Positions 50,168 through 58,821 of a DNA stretch of 64,000 nt are shown here, one piece after another. The position numbers were made by a program, and so were the translations under genes. Every line of letters starts with the position of its first letter. The stretch's first letter is position 1. Origin of the DNA: Buttiauxella gaviniae (GTDB lineage Bacteria > Pseudomonadota > Gammaproteobacteria > Enterobacterales > Enterobacteriaceae); the NCBI RefSeq assembly GCF_040786275.1, contig NZ_JBFMVT010000002.1, positions 2,480,001-2,544,000 on the forward strand, in the 5' to 3' direction. The notes beneath the pieces are model-generated. The model saw only the letters and a list, made by a program, of their open reading frames with translations, was not told the origin of the DNA and made no database searches.

Positions 50168-50368
50168 ATGCTGAATAAAGAACCTTCATTCGCTTCGCTA
50201 CTGGTAAAGCAAAGCCCGGCAATGCACTACAGCCATGGCTGGATTATCGGGAAAGATGGCAAGCGCTGGCACCCGTCCCGCTCTCAGGAAGAACTACTGG
50301 CAGGGCTGACCACTACCAAACAGGTGAAACCATGGCTATTGAAGGTACTTCTGCGACTGTTCCACTAA
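50168..50368 (+). CDS. Fil-family (DUF2724) early phage protein
   Basis: 66 residues from the ATG at 50168 behind GAGG; a GTG six bases upstream is less likely. HYSHGWIIGKDGKRWHPSRSQ is the family signature. In 186, Fil blocks cell division when overproduced. It overlaps the next gene by 37 bases. Confidence 0.8.
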   Translation: MLNKEPSFASLLVKQSPAMHYSHGWIIGKDGKRWHPSRSQEELLAGLTTTKQVKPWLLKVLLRLFH

Positions 50369-50673
50369 GCCCGGGTCAACGGCTTGAAGGACTGAACCAT
50401 ATAGCTGAATTAAGGGCGAGTGTGTTTGGTCTGAATATTGAGCCAGAGCTTGAAAGGTTCATTAAAGATATGCGTGACCGTCGCGATATAAACCATAAAC
50501 AAAATGAGCGCGCACTGGCTGCCATATTCTTTATGGCAAAAATTCCGGCAGAACGTCACGGCGTCAATATTATTGATCTGACTACTGACGAAAAACGGGA
50601 ACTGGTTAAAGCAATGAATCATTTTCGTGCAGTGGTGAGCTTATTTCCCAAGCGGCTAACCATGCCGAATTAA
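50332..50673 (+). CDS. DUF5347-like early phage protein
   Basis: 113 residues. LSPGQRLEGLNHIAELRASVFG with RDRRDINHKQNERALAAIFFMA resembles DUF5347 proteins of P2-like prophages. Function unknown. Overlaps the Fil gene in another frame. Confidence 0.75.
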   Translation: MAIEGTSATVPLSPGQRLEGLNHIAELRASVFGLNIEPELERFIKDMRDRRDINHKQNERALAAIFFMAKIPAERHGVNIIDLTTDEKRELVKAMNHFRAVVSLFPKRLTMPN

Positions 50674-50740
50674 CCCACAACAGAAATTAATGGCGTAAAC
50701 CCGCCGGGCATTTTTTTGCCCAAATTCAGGAGAGAGAACA

Positions 50741-50968
50741 ATGCAGAAAGAATTACGAAAAATGTTTGTAGCCGAAACCGATTCGCTTATGGCTGTGATC
50801 GATATTGCCAAACGTGAGGAGCGCAAAGGCCGCGCGCTCGCAGTTTCAATCCGCCTTGAGGCGCTGGCAACCCACATCACCAACAAAGGGTTAAACGGTG
50901 TTGAAGCAGCTGAACTTCTGCGCTGCGAAGCAACCCGCTACGAAAACGAATCTCAGGAGCTCCACTAA
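50741..50968 (+). CDS. DUF2732-like early phage protein
   Basis: 75 residues, helical, with RLEALATHITNKGLNGVEAAELLR, typical of the DUF2732 family in P2-like phages. Stop overlaps the next start as TAATG. Function unknown. Confidence 0.78.
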   Translation: MQKELRKMFVAETDSLMAVIDIAKREERKGRALAVSIRLEALATHITNKGLNGVEAAELLRCEATRYENESQELH

Positions 50969-51195
50969 TGGCTGACTCTATGGATCTCGTACAACAGCGC
51001 GTTGAAGAAGAACGCCAGCGCCACATCCACACTGCCCGCAACAGAGCGCCGGGCGTTTCCCGTGTGCTTTGCATCGAATGCGATGCGCCGATCCCTCCAG
51101 CTCGCCGCCGCGCTATTCCGGGCGTGCAGTGCTGTGTGACCTGTCAGGAAATCGCAGAGCTTAAAGGCAAGCACTACAACGGAGGCGTTGTATGA
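50968..51195 (+). CDS. TraR/DksA-type zinc-finger protein
   Basis: 75 residues. Four-cysteine finger CIECDAPIPPARRRAIPGV then CVTCQE, the form found in phage TraR/DksA proteins (P2 Orf82). Such proteins can bind the RNA polymerase secondary channel and mimic ppGpp with DksA. Overlaps dam by four bases. Confidence 0.9.
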   Translation: MADSMDLVQQRVEEERQRHIHTARNRAPGVSRVLCIECDAPIPPARRRAIPGVQCCVTCQEIAELKGKHYNGGVV

Positions 51196-52043
51196 GCACT
51201 ATCCTGAAATGGGCGGGAAACAAAACCGCCATCATGTCCGAACTCAAAAAGCACCTCCCAGATGGCCCTCGACTGGTTGAACCTTTCGCAGGTTCCTGCG
51301 CTGTGATGATGGCAACAGACTATCCTCATTATCTTGTCGCGGATATTAACCCTGATTTAATAAATCTATATCGGGAGATAGCAACAAACGCATCAGATTT
51401 TATTGAGCGTGCCAAACATCTGTTTAAAATATTCAATAGTGAAGATGGTTATTATGATAGCCGGGATTCATTCAATCATGATAAAGACCCTGAATGGCGC
51501 GCGCCGCTGTTTTTATTCTTAAATCGCCACTGTTACCGTGGTCTTTGCCGTTATAACAAAAAGGGTGAGTTTAACGCCCCTTACGGTAATTATAAAAAAC
51601 CGTATTTTCCTGAAAATGAAATACGCGCTTTTGCTAAAAAAGCTACCCGCGCCACGTTCATTTGCGCCAGCTATGTCGAAACTTTGGCATTATTAGTGCC
51701 TGGGGATGTTATTTATTGCGATCCGCCTTATGACGGTACTTTCAGTGGCTATCACACTGCCGGTTTTACTGAGGACGATCAGTATCATCTGGCCTCTATT
51801 CTTGAGCGCCGTGCATCAGAAGGCCATCCGGTCATCGTTTCGAACAGCGACACTTTCCTGACTCGTTCCCTGTATCGCAATTTCACTCATAACCGCATTA
51901 ACGTAAAACGCAGCATTGGTATTGCTGCAGGCGAAGGGAAAACCGCAGACGAACTGATTGCTGTACTCAAACCGAAAGTATGGGCTGGCTTTGATCCAGC
52001 CGGCGGCCCTGATTACTCGGTCGTGCATGAGGTGCGCGCGTGA
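51192..52043 (+). CDS. dam: Phage DNA adenine methyltransferase
   Basis: 283 residues. Order of motifs is that of Dam: KWAGNK at 5-10, VEPFAGS, and catalytic DPPY at 177-180 followed by [11 protein letters not shown]. Expected target is GATC, protecting phage DNA or timing replication and packaging. The stop overlaps the replication gene's GTG start. Confidence 0.9.
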   Translation: MSTILKWAGNKTAIMSELKKHLPDGPRLVEPFAGSCAVMMATDYPHYLVADINPDLINLYREIATNASDFIERAKHLFKIFNSEDGYYDSRDSFNHDKDPEWRAPLFLFLNRHCYRGLCRYNKKGEFNAPYGNYKKPYFPENEIRAFAKKATRATFICASYVETLALLVPGDVIYCDPPYDGTFSGYHTAGFTEDDQYHLASILERRASEGHPVIVSNSDTFLTRSLYRNFTHNRINVKRSIGIAAGEGKTADELIAVLKPKVWAGFDPAGGPDYSVVHEVRA

Positions 52044-54433
52044 GTCATCACGAAGTTGAAAAGCACGGCGGTGCAGAAGATTCCGCCGCTGCTTTTGCCT
52101 GGAATGTACCTACAAAGGCGATTAACCCCTACATGGACCCGGCGGAAGAAGCGCCGGTTTCTGCGCTTTCAAACCTGATTACTCTCTATGTTGCGGATAA
52201 CGAGCAGGAGCAGCTGCGCCGCGAGGCCCTGAGTAATGAGGTCTGGGAACGCTATTTCTACAATGAATCCCGTGATCCTGTTCAGCGAGAAATGGAGCAG
52301 GATCAGCTGATAAGCCGCGCCAAAATGGCCCGCGAGCAGCAGAAATTCAACCCCGATCTGGTCATCGTTGCTGACGTGAGCGCCCAACCGGCGCATATCA
52401 GTAAGCCGCTGCTTGAACGGATTAAATATTTCGAGGGCCTGGGCAAGCCGAAGGCATATTCCCGCTATCTGCGTGAAACCATCAGGCCGTGCCTTGAACG
52501 CCTGGAGCGCGTGCGTACCAGCCAGGTTTCTGCCTCGTTCCGTTTTATGGCAAGCCACGACGGGCTGGAGGGCCTGCTGGTCCTGCCGGAAATGAACCAG
52601 GAGCAGGTCAAGCGGTTATCTACCCTGGTGGCGGCACACATGAGCATGTGTCTGGATGCTGCCTGCGGTGAGCTGTTTACGGATGAAAACGTTACGCCGG
52701 AAGAGATCCGCCGGTCATGGGAAAGGGTGGCCGCTGAGGCCATGCGCCTTGATGTTATCCCGCCTGCTTTCGAACAGCTGCGCCGTAAAAAGCACCGCCG
52801 TAAGCCGGTCCCATACGAGCTTATTCCGGGCTCGCTTGCCCGTATGCTTTGCGCGGACTGGTGGTATCGCAAGCTGTGGCAGATGCGGTGTGAATGGCGG
52901 GAAGAACAGCTGCGCGCTGTCTGCCTGGTCAACAAAAAAGCGTCCCCGTATGTCAGCTATGAAGCCGTGATCCACAAACGCGAGCAGCGCCGCAAATCGC
53001 TGGAGTTCTTCCGCTCGCATGAGCTGATCAATGAAGACGGCGATACGCTGGACATGGAAGACGTGGTAAACGCCAGCAACAGCAACCCGGCACACCGCCG
53101 TAATGAAATGATGGCCTGTGTTAAGGGGCTGGAGCTGATCGCGGAAATGCGCGGAGACTGTGCGGTGTTTTATACCATCACCTGCCCGTCACGCTTCCAC
53201 GCAACCCTTAACAACGGCAGACCTAATCCGAAGTGGACCAGTGCCACTGTCAGGCAAAGCAGTGACTATCTGGTTGATACATTCGCCGCTTTCCGCAAGG
53301 CCATGCACAAGGCCGGGCTGCGCTGGTATGGCGTCCGCGTGGCAGAGCCGCACCATGACGGCACCGTGCACTGGCATCTTCTGTGCTTCATGCGCAAAAA
53401 AGACCGCCGTTCCATCACTGCGATGCTGCGCAAGTTTGCCATCCGTGAAGACCGCGAGGAGCTGGGCACCAATACGGGGCCGCGCTTCAAGTCCGAGCTA
53501 ATCAACCCGCGCAAGGGCACGCCGACCAGCTACATTGCCAAATACATCAGCAAGAACATTGACGGGCGGGGGCTGGCTAAAGAAATCAGCAAAGAAACCG
53601 GCAGATCACTGCGTGACAGCGCCGAGCATGTCAGCGCCTGGGCGTCACTGCATCGTGTCCAGCAGTTCCGTTTCTTTGGTATTCCGGGGCGTCAGGCATA
53701 CCGAGAGCTGCGCTTGCTGGCTTGTCAGGCGGCGAGAGTGCAGGGTGAACGCAAAGCGGGCGCACCAGTACTGGATAACCCGCGTCTGGATGCGGTGCTG
53801 GCGGCAGCTGATGCGGGCTGCTTTGCCACCTACATCATGAAGCAGGGCGGTGTGCTGGTTCCCCGCAAACATCACCTTGTCCGCACAGCTTATGAGCTTA
53901 ACGACGAACCGAGCGCCTACGGCGATCACGGTATCCGTATCTATGGTATCTGGTCCCCGATTGCAGAGGGCAAGATTTGCACGCACGCGGTGAAGTGGAA
54001 AAAGGTTCGCAAGGCCGTTGACGTTCAGGAGGCGGAAGCCGACCAGGGCGCTTGCGCCCCTTGGACTCGTGGCAATAACTGTCCCCCTGTTGAAAATTTG
54101 AACCAGACAGGGGGCGAAGTACCGGATATTACGTCCATGGATGAAAAGGTGCTGCAGAACTATCTGCACGGCATGGGCAAAAAGGAACGGCGTGAGCTGG
54201 TCGCCCGGCTCAGGCTGGTAAAACCGAAACGGAAAAAGGCTTACAGGCAGGATATTTCTGAGCAGCAGCGCCTGCAACTGGAGTATGAGCTGCAGTCCAG
54301 AGGGTTCGATAGCAGTGAGTACGAGGTGAGTTTACTTTTACACGGCGGCAGCCTTCCGTCAGGGGGAGGACTGCGGATATTTTACCAGAACGGGCGGCTG
54401 CGTGAGGATGACAAATGGCGCCAGTATTACTGA
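52040..54433 (+). CDS. A: P2 gpA-type rolling-circle replication endonuclease
   Basis: 797 residues from a GTG that overlaps the dam stop as GTGA. The nicking domain is visible: HUH motif H444-W-H446 ([10 protein letters not shown]) and paired tyrosines Y498 and Y502 (YIAKY), the two-tyrosine arrangement used by P2/phiX gpA. It nicks the origin within its own gene and starts rolling-circle replication. The length is somewhat above P2 A (about 760). Confidence 0.93.
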   Translation: MSHHEVEKHGGAEDSAAAFAWNVPTKAINPYMDPAEEAPVSALSNLITLYVADNEQEQLRREALSNEVWERYFYNESRDPVQREMEQDQLISRAKMAREQQKFNPDLVIVADVSAQPAHISKPLLERIKYFEGLGKPKAYSRYLRETIRPCLERLERVRTSQVSASFRFMASHDGLEGLLVLPEMNQEQVKRLSTLVAAHMSMCLDAACGELFTDENVTPEEIRRSWERVAAEAMRLDVIPPAFEQLRRKKHRRKPVPYELIPGSLARMLCADWWYRKLWQMRCEWREEQLRAVCLVNKKASPYVSYEAVIHKREQRRKSLEFFRSHELINEDGDTLDMEDVVNASNSNPAHRRNEMMACVKGLELIAEMRGDCAVFYTITCPSRFHATLNNGRPNPKWTSATVRQSSDYLVDTFAAFRKAMHKAGLRWYGVRVAEPHHDGTVHWHLLCFMRKKDRRSITAMLRKFAIREDREELGTNTGPRFKSELINPRKGTPTSYIAKYISKNIDGRGLAKEISKETGRSLRDSAEHVSAWASLHRVQQFRFFGIPGRQAYRELRLLACQAARVQGERKAGAPVLDNPRLDAVLAAADAGCFATYIMKQGGVLVPRKHHLVRTAYELNDEPSAYGDHGIRIYGIWSPIAEGKICTHAVKWKKVRKAVDVQEAEADQGACAPWTRGNNCPPVENLNQTGGEVPDITSMDEKVLQNYLHGMGKKERRELVARLRLVKPKRKKAYRQDISEQQRLQLEYELQSRGFDSSEYEVSLLLHGGSLPSGGGLRIFYQNGRLREDDKWRQYY

Positions 54434-54524
54434 CACATCGGATATTTTTTCTGTTTTTGACTCATATCAGGTCTTTCTTATTGAAGGACAAAAAAGCGTT
54501 TTACATTTAGAAATCGGTACTATA

Positions 54525-54555
54525 CTGTATATATAAACAGTGTATATACATACAG
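54525..54555. promoter_or_regulatory. LexA (SOS) box, with an adjoining imperfect second
   Basis: CTGTATATATAAACAG at 54525-54540 is a perfect CTGT-N8-ACAG. GTGTATATACATACAG at 54540-54555 differs in one base of the outer tetrads. They lie between gene A and a small gene followed by a DinI-like gene, with a TATACT -10-like element overlapping the first. This matches the position of the LexA-controlled tum promoter in phage 186. Confidence 0.85.
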
Positions 54556-54589
54556 TTATGTTGTGTAAGTGGTCGTAAAAGGAGGGAAA

Positions 54590-54778
54590 ATGCAGGATTA
54601 TCTTTTGGAGTCATTGAAACTTCAGCGCATTGATTTTTTCTTAAAGCTGGTAGCGGCAAGCGATTGCAGCGACGAAGAAAAGCGGCTGGCTATCCAGTGG
54701 GTTTCTGAGCTGACTGACGAGCTGATGGCCAAAATACGCAACCATGAATATAGCCGCACAATGGACGCTACCAGTTAG
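54590..54778 (+). CDS. Small SOS-controlled phage protein
   Basis: 62 residues from the ATG at 54590 behind GGAGGG. Helical and acidic (LVAASDCSDEEKRLAIQWVSELTDELM). First gene after the LexA boxes and 10 bp before the DinI-like gene. Function unknown; together with the next gene it occupies the place of tum in 186. Confidence 0.75.
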   Translation: MQDYLLESLKLQRIDFFLKLVAASDCSDEEKRLAIQWVSELTDELMAKIRNHEYSRTMDATS

Positions 54779-54787
54779 GGGGAATCT

Positions 54788-55021
54788 ATGCGCATTGAAA
54801 TAATGATCGATAAAGAGCAGAAGATAAGCCAGGCAACACTGGAAGCCCTTGAATCTGAGCTTTACCGAAATTTGCGCCCTCTCTATCCAAAAACGGCAAT
54901 CCGCATACGTAAGGGAAGCGCTAACGGTCTGGAGCTGAGCGGTTTAAAACTGGACGAAGATAAAAAGCGGGTAATGGAGATTTTGCAGCAGGTCTGGGAG
55001 GACGACAGTTGGTTACACTGA
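54788..55021 (+). CDS. DinI-like protein
   Basis: 77 residues. MRIEIMIDKEQKIS, LESELYRNLRPLYPKTAIRIRKGS and the acidic C-terminal helix ending EDDSW follow DinI. DinI modulates RecA filaments; in 186 the DinI-like tail belongs to the Tum antirepressor that inactivates CI after DNA damage. Here the DinI-like part is a separate gene behind the LexA boxes, so prophage induction by SOS is likely. Confidence 0.85.
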   Translation: MRIEIMIDKEQKISQATLEALESELYRNLRPLYPKTAIRIRKGSANGLELSGLKLDEDKKRVMEILQQVWEDDSWLH

Positions 55022-55320
55022 AACATTGCCCTCGAAAGAACTCATTATGGGGGTAAGGTTGAACAACGAGCGCAACGAGATGTGAGATGTGGCGGTCATT
55101 TGGATGAGTGATCGCCCGCTTTGTATCAGGCATGGGTGTTTCTGGCTTTGCAAGGAATGGTATACGGTGAATAGGCAAAGGAGAACGGGTGTGTTGGACA
55201 AAATTGTATTGTAATTTTTATTGCTATCCGTACCCCTATAAGTTAACGTAAATAATGAAACATGGCAGGCTCGAAAGGTTTGTCTCTTGTGGTGATACAC
55301 ATAAATTTGAGGTTAAAATT

Positions 55321-55911
55321 ATGACTATGCCTAGTTATTCCCCTTTTTTTAAAACTGTATATGATGAACAATCCCCAGTTGGACATCTTGGTCGTGGGAC
55401 GCACTACTCTATTTTGAGTGCTGTCCAGTGGAAGTCTTCTCTTTATACAAATCATCCCAGCCCAAAAATCCATACATTCGCCATTTTATGGGATGAAGAC
55501 CATGATGAAAGGGTTTTAAATGTCCTTGAAGTTGCTTACATGTCTAACCTTATGCCTGCCGTTAAATTTGTAGGTGAACGCAAAGGTTCGCTTTTTGTAG
55601 TCTTCGATAGCAACTTGAAAAGCTTAGGTAAAACCATTCTTGAACCTATGTTTAAAGAGTGGTATCGCATCTGCCAAGCTGGATATGCTGACGATGTGTG
55701 GAGTTTTGAGTACGGATTTGATGACGATCCTGCATTAACAGGAATTATCAATGATAGGAATGAGAAAGTTAATTTGTACTTAGCCAATATTGCTAATTTA
55801 TGGCCTCTTGGCCAGAGTGATTATATTCCTGTTAATTTGTTGGATAGCAATAAACCAGTGTCGCCTCCTTTTTTGCCAAATAGTGGTAAATCACTGTTTA
55901 ACAAATCTTAG
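55321..55911 (+). CDS. Unrecognised cargo protein between the SOS genes and cos
   Basis: 196 residues from the ATG at 55321 behind GAGG (the frame opens at 55255 but that start lacks a ribosome site). The composition is mixed alpha/beta, rich in aromatics (FFKTVYDEQSPVGHLGRGTHYSIL, then MFKEWYRICQAGYADDVWSFEYGFDDD). No signal, membrane segment or known motif. It has its own leader and terminator and stands at the place where P2 carries tin and old, so lysogenic conversion or phage exclusion is a fair guess only. Confidence 0.7.
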   Translation: MTMPSYSPFFKTVYDEQSPVGHLGRGTHYSILSAVQWKSSLYTNHPSPKIHTFAILWDEDHDERVLNVLEVAYMSNLMPAVKFVGERKGSLFVVFDSNLKSLGKTILEPMFKEWYRICQAGYADDVWSFEYGFDDDPALTGIINDRNEKVNLYLANIANLWPLGQSDYIPVNLLDSNKPVSPPFLPNSGKSLFNKS

Positions 55912-55919
55912 TCTGAGAT

Positions 55920-55943
55920 AAAAAGGAGCCCTTGGCTCCTTTT
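55920..55943. terminator. Hairpin terminator after the unrecognised cargo gene
   Basis: AAAAGGAGCC and GGCTCCTTTT with loop CTT, nine bases after the stop codon. Confidence 0.75.
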
Positions 55944-56318
55944 CACGTTTTGTCACAACATATTCTTCACTTCTCATATAAGAATTTGGGCAAAACAAGT
56001 CGTTTATTCTTGAGCACATTCTGAATGTAAGAGTTCAACTTAAACAAACTCCTACCTTTCGTTTACGGCTGACCTTCAACTTTCATTGCACGTCTGCTCC
56101 ATTTTACAAACGGTCATTCGGATGCAGATTTAAACCTCCCTGGCAAGTGCATGTCTATGCTGCATGAGTGTGCATGAACGTTTGAGGATCGTTTTAGCTC
56201 AATCCCGCTAGTTCTGACAGGCTTTGGCTTATGTCATGCACCTGCATGAAAACCGCTACAAGAAGCGGCCAGGCGTGGCGGGGCTACGAGCGCGCGGTTT
56301 TGGGTGAGGCGATCAGAA
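55944..56318. other. Non-coding cos/packaging region
   Basis: No gene. Several TGCATG-type motifs (56141-56175 and 56234-56249: GTGCATG, TGCATGAGTGTGCATGA, TCATGCACCTGCATGA) and AACCGCTACAAGAAGCGG precede the cos core, in keeping with terminase recognition sites in P2-like phages. Confidence 0.6.
56272..56290. other. Probable cos site
   Basis: GGCGTGGCGGGGCTACGAG. The first 12 bases equal the phage 186 cos and differ once from P2 (GGCGAGGCGGGG); the remaining bases differ. Position between the SOS genes and the portal gene also fits. The cohesive-end extent (19 nt) is assumed from P2. Confidence 0.7.
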
Positions 56319-57386
56319 ATGAGCGGTTTTAACCTTAGTTCCAGAGTTGGCTTTGCTCTGAAAACCCCTAAGTTATATGATGAGCAAAAATCGACAAAAA
56401 AGGCTCGGCTAATGGGTTTAGGATTAAAAGACGCTATTGTTCACACAGCTGCATTTCATCAGAAAGATGAGAACAAGTTACTTTTGCCAAACAACCACTG
56501 GCACCCCGGATTTATTACCGTATTAGCCGCTTATGTGAACCATCATCGGATTGCTGAGGAAAACTGTCCCTTATCTAGCCCTGACTACATGAGAGCCATA
56601 AATTTGCAGGGAGCGTTATGGGGACAGGACCAGTATCAGCAAGAGCGTGTTAATGTTGGGAAAAATTACAGTTTAGTTACTGCTCTAACGAATGTTGAGG
56701 CTGTGGATATCGCAACCAGTAGCATTAACAGTTGCGTAAGGCAGTTAACTTTCCCTGACCGTGACCCGCGCGATTATCCAAAGGGGCTTACGGACCTGAC
56801 CCATGTTATAGGTGAGCTTCATGATAACGTCTGGTCACATGGTAAATCGACGGGCTTCTCCTTTGCACAGCGCTCGGCAGTTCCTTACACGCAAAGACAA
56901 GAGCATTATTTAGAGTTTTCTTTAGCTGATTGCGGGTTGGGCTTTCTGAGAGAGCTACGGCGAGCAGGCATTCCGGGTATCGAAACTCATCGTGATGCTA
57001 TCGCATGGTGTATCCAGGAAGGGCATTCCTCTAAACATGCCGATTTGCAGGATGATTGGGCACAACAACTTCCTCAGGATTTTATGGGAGGGAGTATGTT
57101 TGGTAATGGGGTTGCTGTAAAAGAAAAAGACAATAACCATCAAGGGCTTGGATTGTACCACTTGATGGAATTGGTAAAAACATACAATGGGGAATTGCAA
57201 CTGGCTACAGGAAATGTATGCTTAGAGGCAATTGGTGATGAAGTGAGCTACACTGAGTTACGTAATGATTGGCCGGGTGTTGCAATTTCATGCCGCTTTA
57301 AGATTCATCAACTGGCAGTAGATAACGATAACGAAGAAAATGACCCTCAGCTTATGGAAATCATGCGGGCGTTAGGAGGAGAGTAA
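56319..57386 (+). CDS. GHKL-type ATPase of a two-gene cargo unit
   Basis: 355 residues from the ATG at 56319; GAGG at 56306-56309 fits this start better than the GTG at 56304. The GHKL (Bergerat) nucleotide fold is visible late in the protein: N box GELHDNVWSHG with E166 and N170, G1 box DCGLGF with D204, and G2 box GLGLYHL from 276. The first 130 residues match nothing I know. There is no kinase dimerisation domain with phospho-His and no receiver, so it is not a normal sensor kinase. The stop overlaps the STAS-like gene as TAATG. Between cos and portal P2 has no genes, so this pair is inserted cargo. Confidence 0.82.
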   Translation: MSGFNLSSRVGFALKTPKLYDEQKSTKKARLMGLGLKDAIVHTAAFHQKDENKLLLPNNHWHPGFITVLAAYVNHHRIAEENCPLSSPDYMRAINLQGALWGQDQYQQERVNVGKNYSLVTALTNVEAVDIATSSINSCVRQLTFPDRDPRDYPKGLTDLTHVIGELHDNVWSHGKSTGFSFAQRSAVPYTQRQEHYLEFSLADCGLGFLRELRRAGIPGIETHRDAIAWCIQEGHSSKHADLQDDWAQQLPQDFMGGSMFGNGVAVKEKDNNHQGLGLYHLMELVKTYNGELQLATGNVCLEAIGDEVSYTELRNDWPGVAISCRFKIHQLAVDNDNEENDPQLMEIMRALGGE

Positions 57387-57724
57387 TGAACAAAATCGCA
57401 TACAAGTTACCCGAGGGTGACCTGGCTTCGCGCAATCAGGCTATCCCCCAGCGACACAAGATTGAAGTTTTTATTAAAGAGGGGAACTCAGTAGATTTGG
57501 ATTTGAGCGGTGTTTATTCAATTTCCGAATCCTACTCTGATGAAATTTTTGGTGTGCTGGTTGTAAAATTCGGTGCTACCAAAGTCCTGAATCAGGTAAA
57601 GCTTAGAAACGCATCCCCTTCAATTCTAAAAAGTATTGCAAAGGTAATCCAACGTCGTAGTAATGAAGTTGCATCAAAGAAGGTGCATTCTGTTGGATTT
57701 GATGGCGCATATGCTGTTTGCTAA
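57386..57724 (+). CDS. STAS-like (DUF4325) partner of the GHKL ATPase
   Basis: 112 residues. VDLDLSGVYSISESYSDEIFGVLVVKFGATKV followed by LRNASPSILKSIAKVIQRR is the pattern of DUF4325, a STAS-like fold. STAS proteins often pair with GHKL kinases (SpoIIAA with SpoIIAB), where a serine is phosphorylated: S47, S49 and S51 are the candidates here by position. The one-base overlap with the ATPase gene means they are made together. Function in phage biology unknown. Confidence 0.8.
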   Translation: MNKIAYKLPEGDLASRNQAIPQRHKIEVFIKEGNSVDLDLSGVYSISESYSDEIFGVLVVKFGATKVLNQVKLRNASPSILKSIAKVIQRRSNEVASKKVHSVGFDGAYAVC

Positions 57725-57737
57725 CGCAAAGATGTAA

Positions 57738-57765
57738 AAAGGCGCTCTTAAGAGCGCCTTTTTTT
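57738..57765. terminator. Bidirectional terminator between the cargo unit and portal gene
   Basis: AGGCGCTCTT and AAGAGCGCCT form a perfect 10-bp stem with A and T runs on either side, so it can serve both the STAS-like gene and the opposite portal gene. Confidence 0.85.
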
Positions 57766-57768
57766 GTT

Positions 57769-58821
57769 CTAATCCCGAGCATCTAAGATATATGGTTCGA
57801 AGCTAATCACTTCATCATCCAGCCAGTCGTTAACTTCCATCATCCGCTTCTGTAAAGACATCAGCTCATTACGTACGAACACCCGCGCAGCTTTTTCGAC
57901 ATCACCGAACCCGCCGGTATTCGTTGGAATAATCCCCATCAGTTGCGGCGGCACGCGATGAGCTGCCAGCATGTCATCACGGCTCACATTCTTGATGTTA
58001 AGAAACTCATCTTTCGCGGCGACTTCTGACAGCGGGATGATCTGAATGCCGTCTTTCTTGCCGTTCGGGCTGTACATAAACAGGTTGCGGAAGTTGCCTG
58101 GCCCTTTCGATTTTTTCAGCGCTTCGCGTATGTTGTCCACGTCTTTCTGATCGGCGGCGGGGTCGCTCATGTACATGATAAAACCAGCATGGCTACCGTT
58201 TAGGTAATACTTACGGCGAAACAGCGTGGCCGATTCATTCAGCAGGGCGGAGGGAATGGCGGAGAGGTATTCCGGCATCCCGTAAAGCTCCTGGTTAACG
58301 TCGGGTTCCATCAGATGAAACACGCTTCCCTCATCGAACTGATAGGGCTGCGAGTTGTAGCCATACTGTGCAAACCAGTAGGTGTCCTGGTCAATGCCAC
58401 GACGGGTATATTTGGCAAGCGAGGCGCGCAGCTCCATGATCTGCCCTAACCGGTTCATGCGTTTTTCAAGGTAGGCATTACCGAATACCAGAAAGTCCTG
58501 GGCGAACCGGGAAAAGGCTTGTTTAGACAGCCAGCGATGAGGGATGAAGGTACTGGTAAGAATATTGCGTTTTACCTGAATAGCGCTGGAGTGATGCACG
58601 GCAGCGCGGTAAGTCCGCGCCAGGCCATCCATGCTGATCGGTGGTTCGTACCAGCGGTCTACCTGCACGCACTCCAGGTAATCAAATAACTCCCGGCGGT
58701 CCATCACGGGGATCGGATCGCCAAACGTAAACGCCTCCGCATGTGCATTACTGACCATGTTGGCCGTATCGGTGGCGGTCTGGCCGCGCGGTGCCTTGCT
58801 GCGGTTTTTGCGGTTAGCCAT
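57769..58821 (-). CDS. Q: Portal protein
   Basis: 350 residues, the usual size of P2 gpQ. PVMDRRELFDYLECVQVDRWYEPP, the AAVHHSSAIQVKRN segment and RVPPQLMGIIPTNTGGFGDVEKA are family hallmarks. It forms the dodecameric ring through which DNA enters the head. Start overlaps the terminase stop (TAATG). Confidence 0.95.
   Translation of the reverse strand: MANRKNRSKAPRGQTATDTANMVSNAHAEAFTFGDPIPVMDRRELFDYLECVQVDRWYEPPISMDGLARTYRAAVHHSSAIQVKRNILTSTFIPHRWLSKQAFSRFAQDFLVFGNAYLEKRMNRLGQIMELRASLAKYTRRGIDQDTYWFAQYGYNSQPYQFDEGSVFHLMEPDVNQELYGMPEYLSAIPSALLNESATLFRRKYYLNGSHAGFIMYMSDPAADQKDVDNIREALKKSKGPGNFRNLFMYSPNGKKDGIQIIPLSEVAAKDEFLNIKNVSRDDMLAAHRVPPQLMGIIPTNTGGFGDVEKAARVFVRNELMSLQKRMMEVNDWLDDEVISFEPYILDARD

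Noticed and set aside
56304-56318. GTG start for the GHKL gene
   Set aside because: GAGG lies inside this extension at the right distance for the ATG at 56319.
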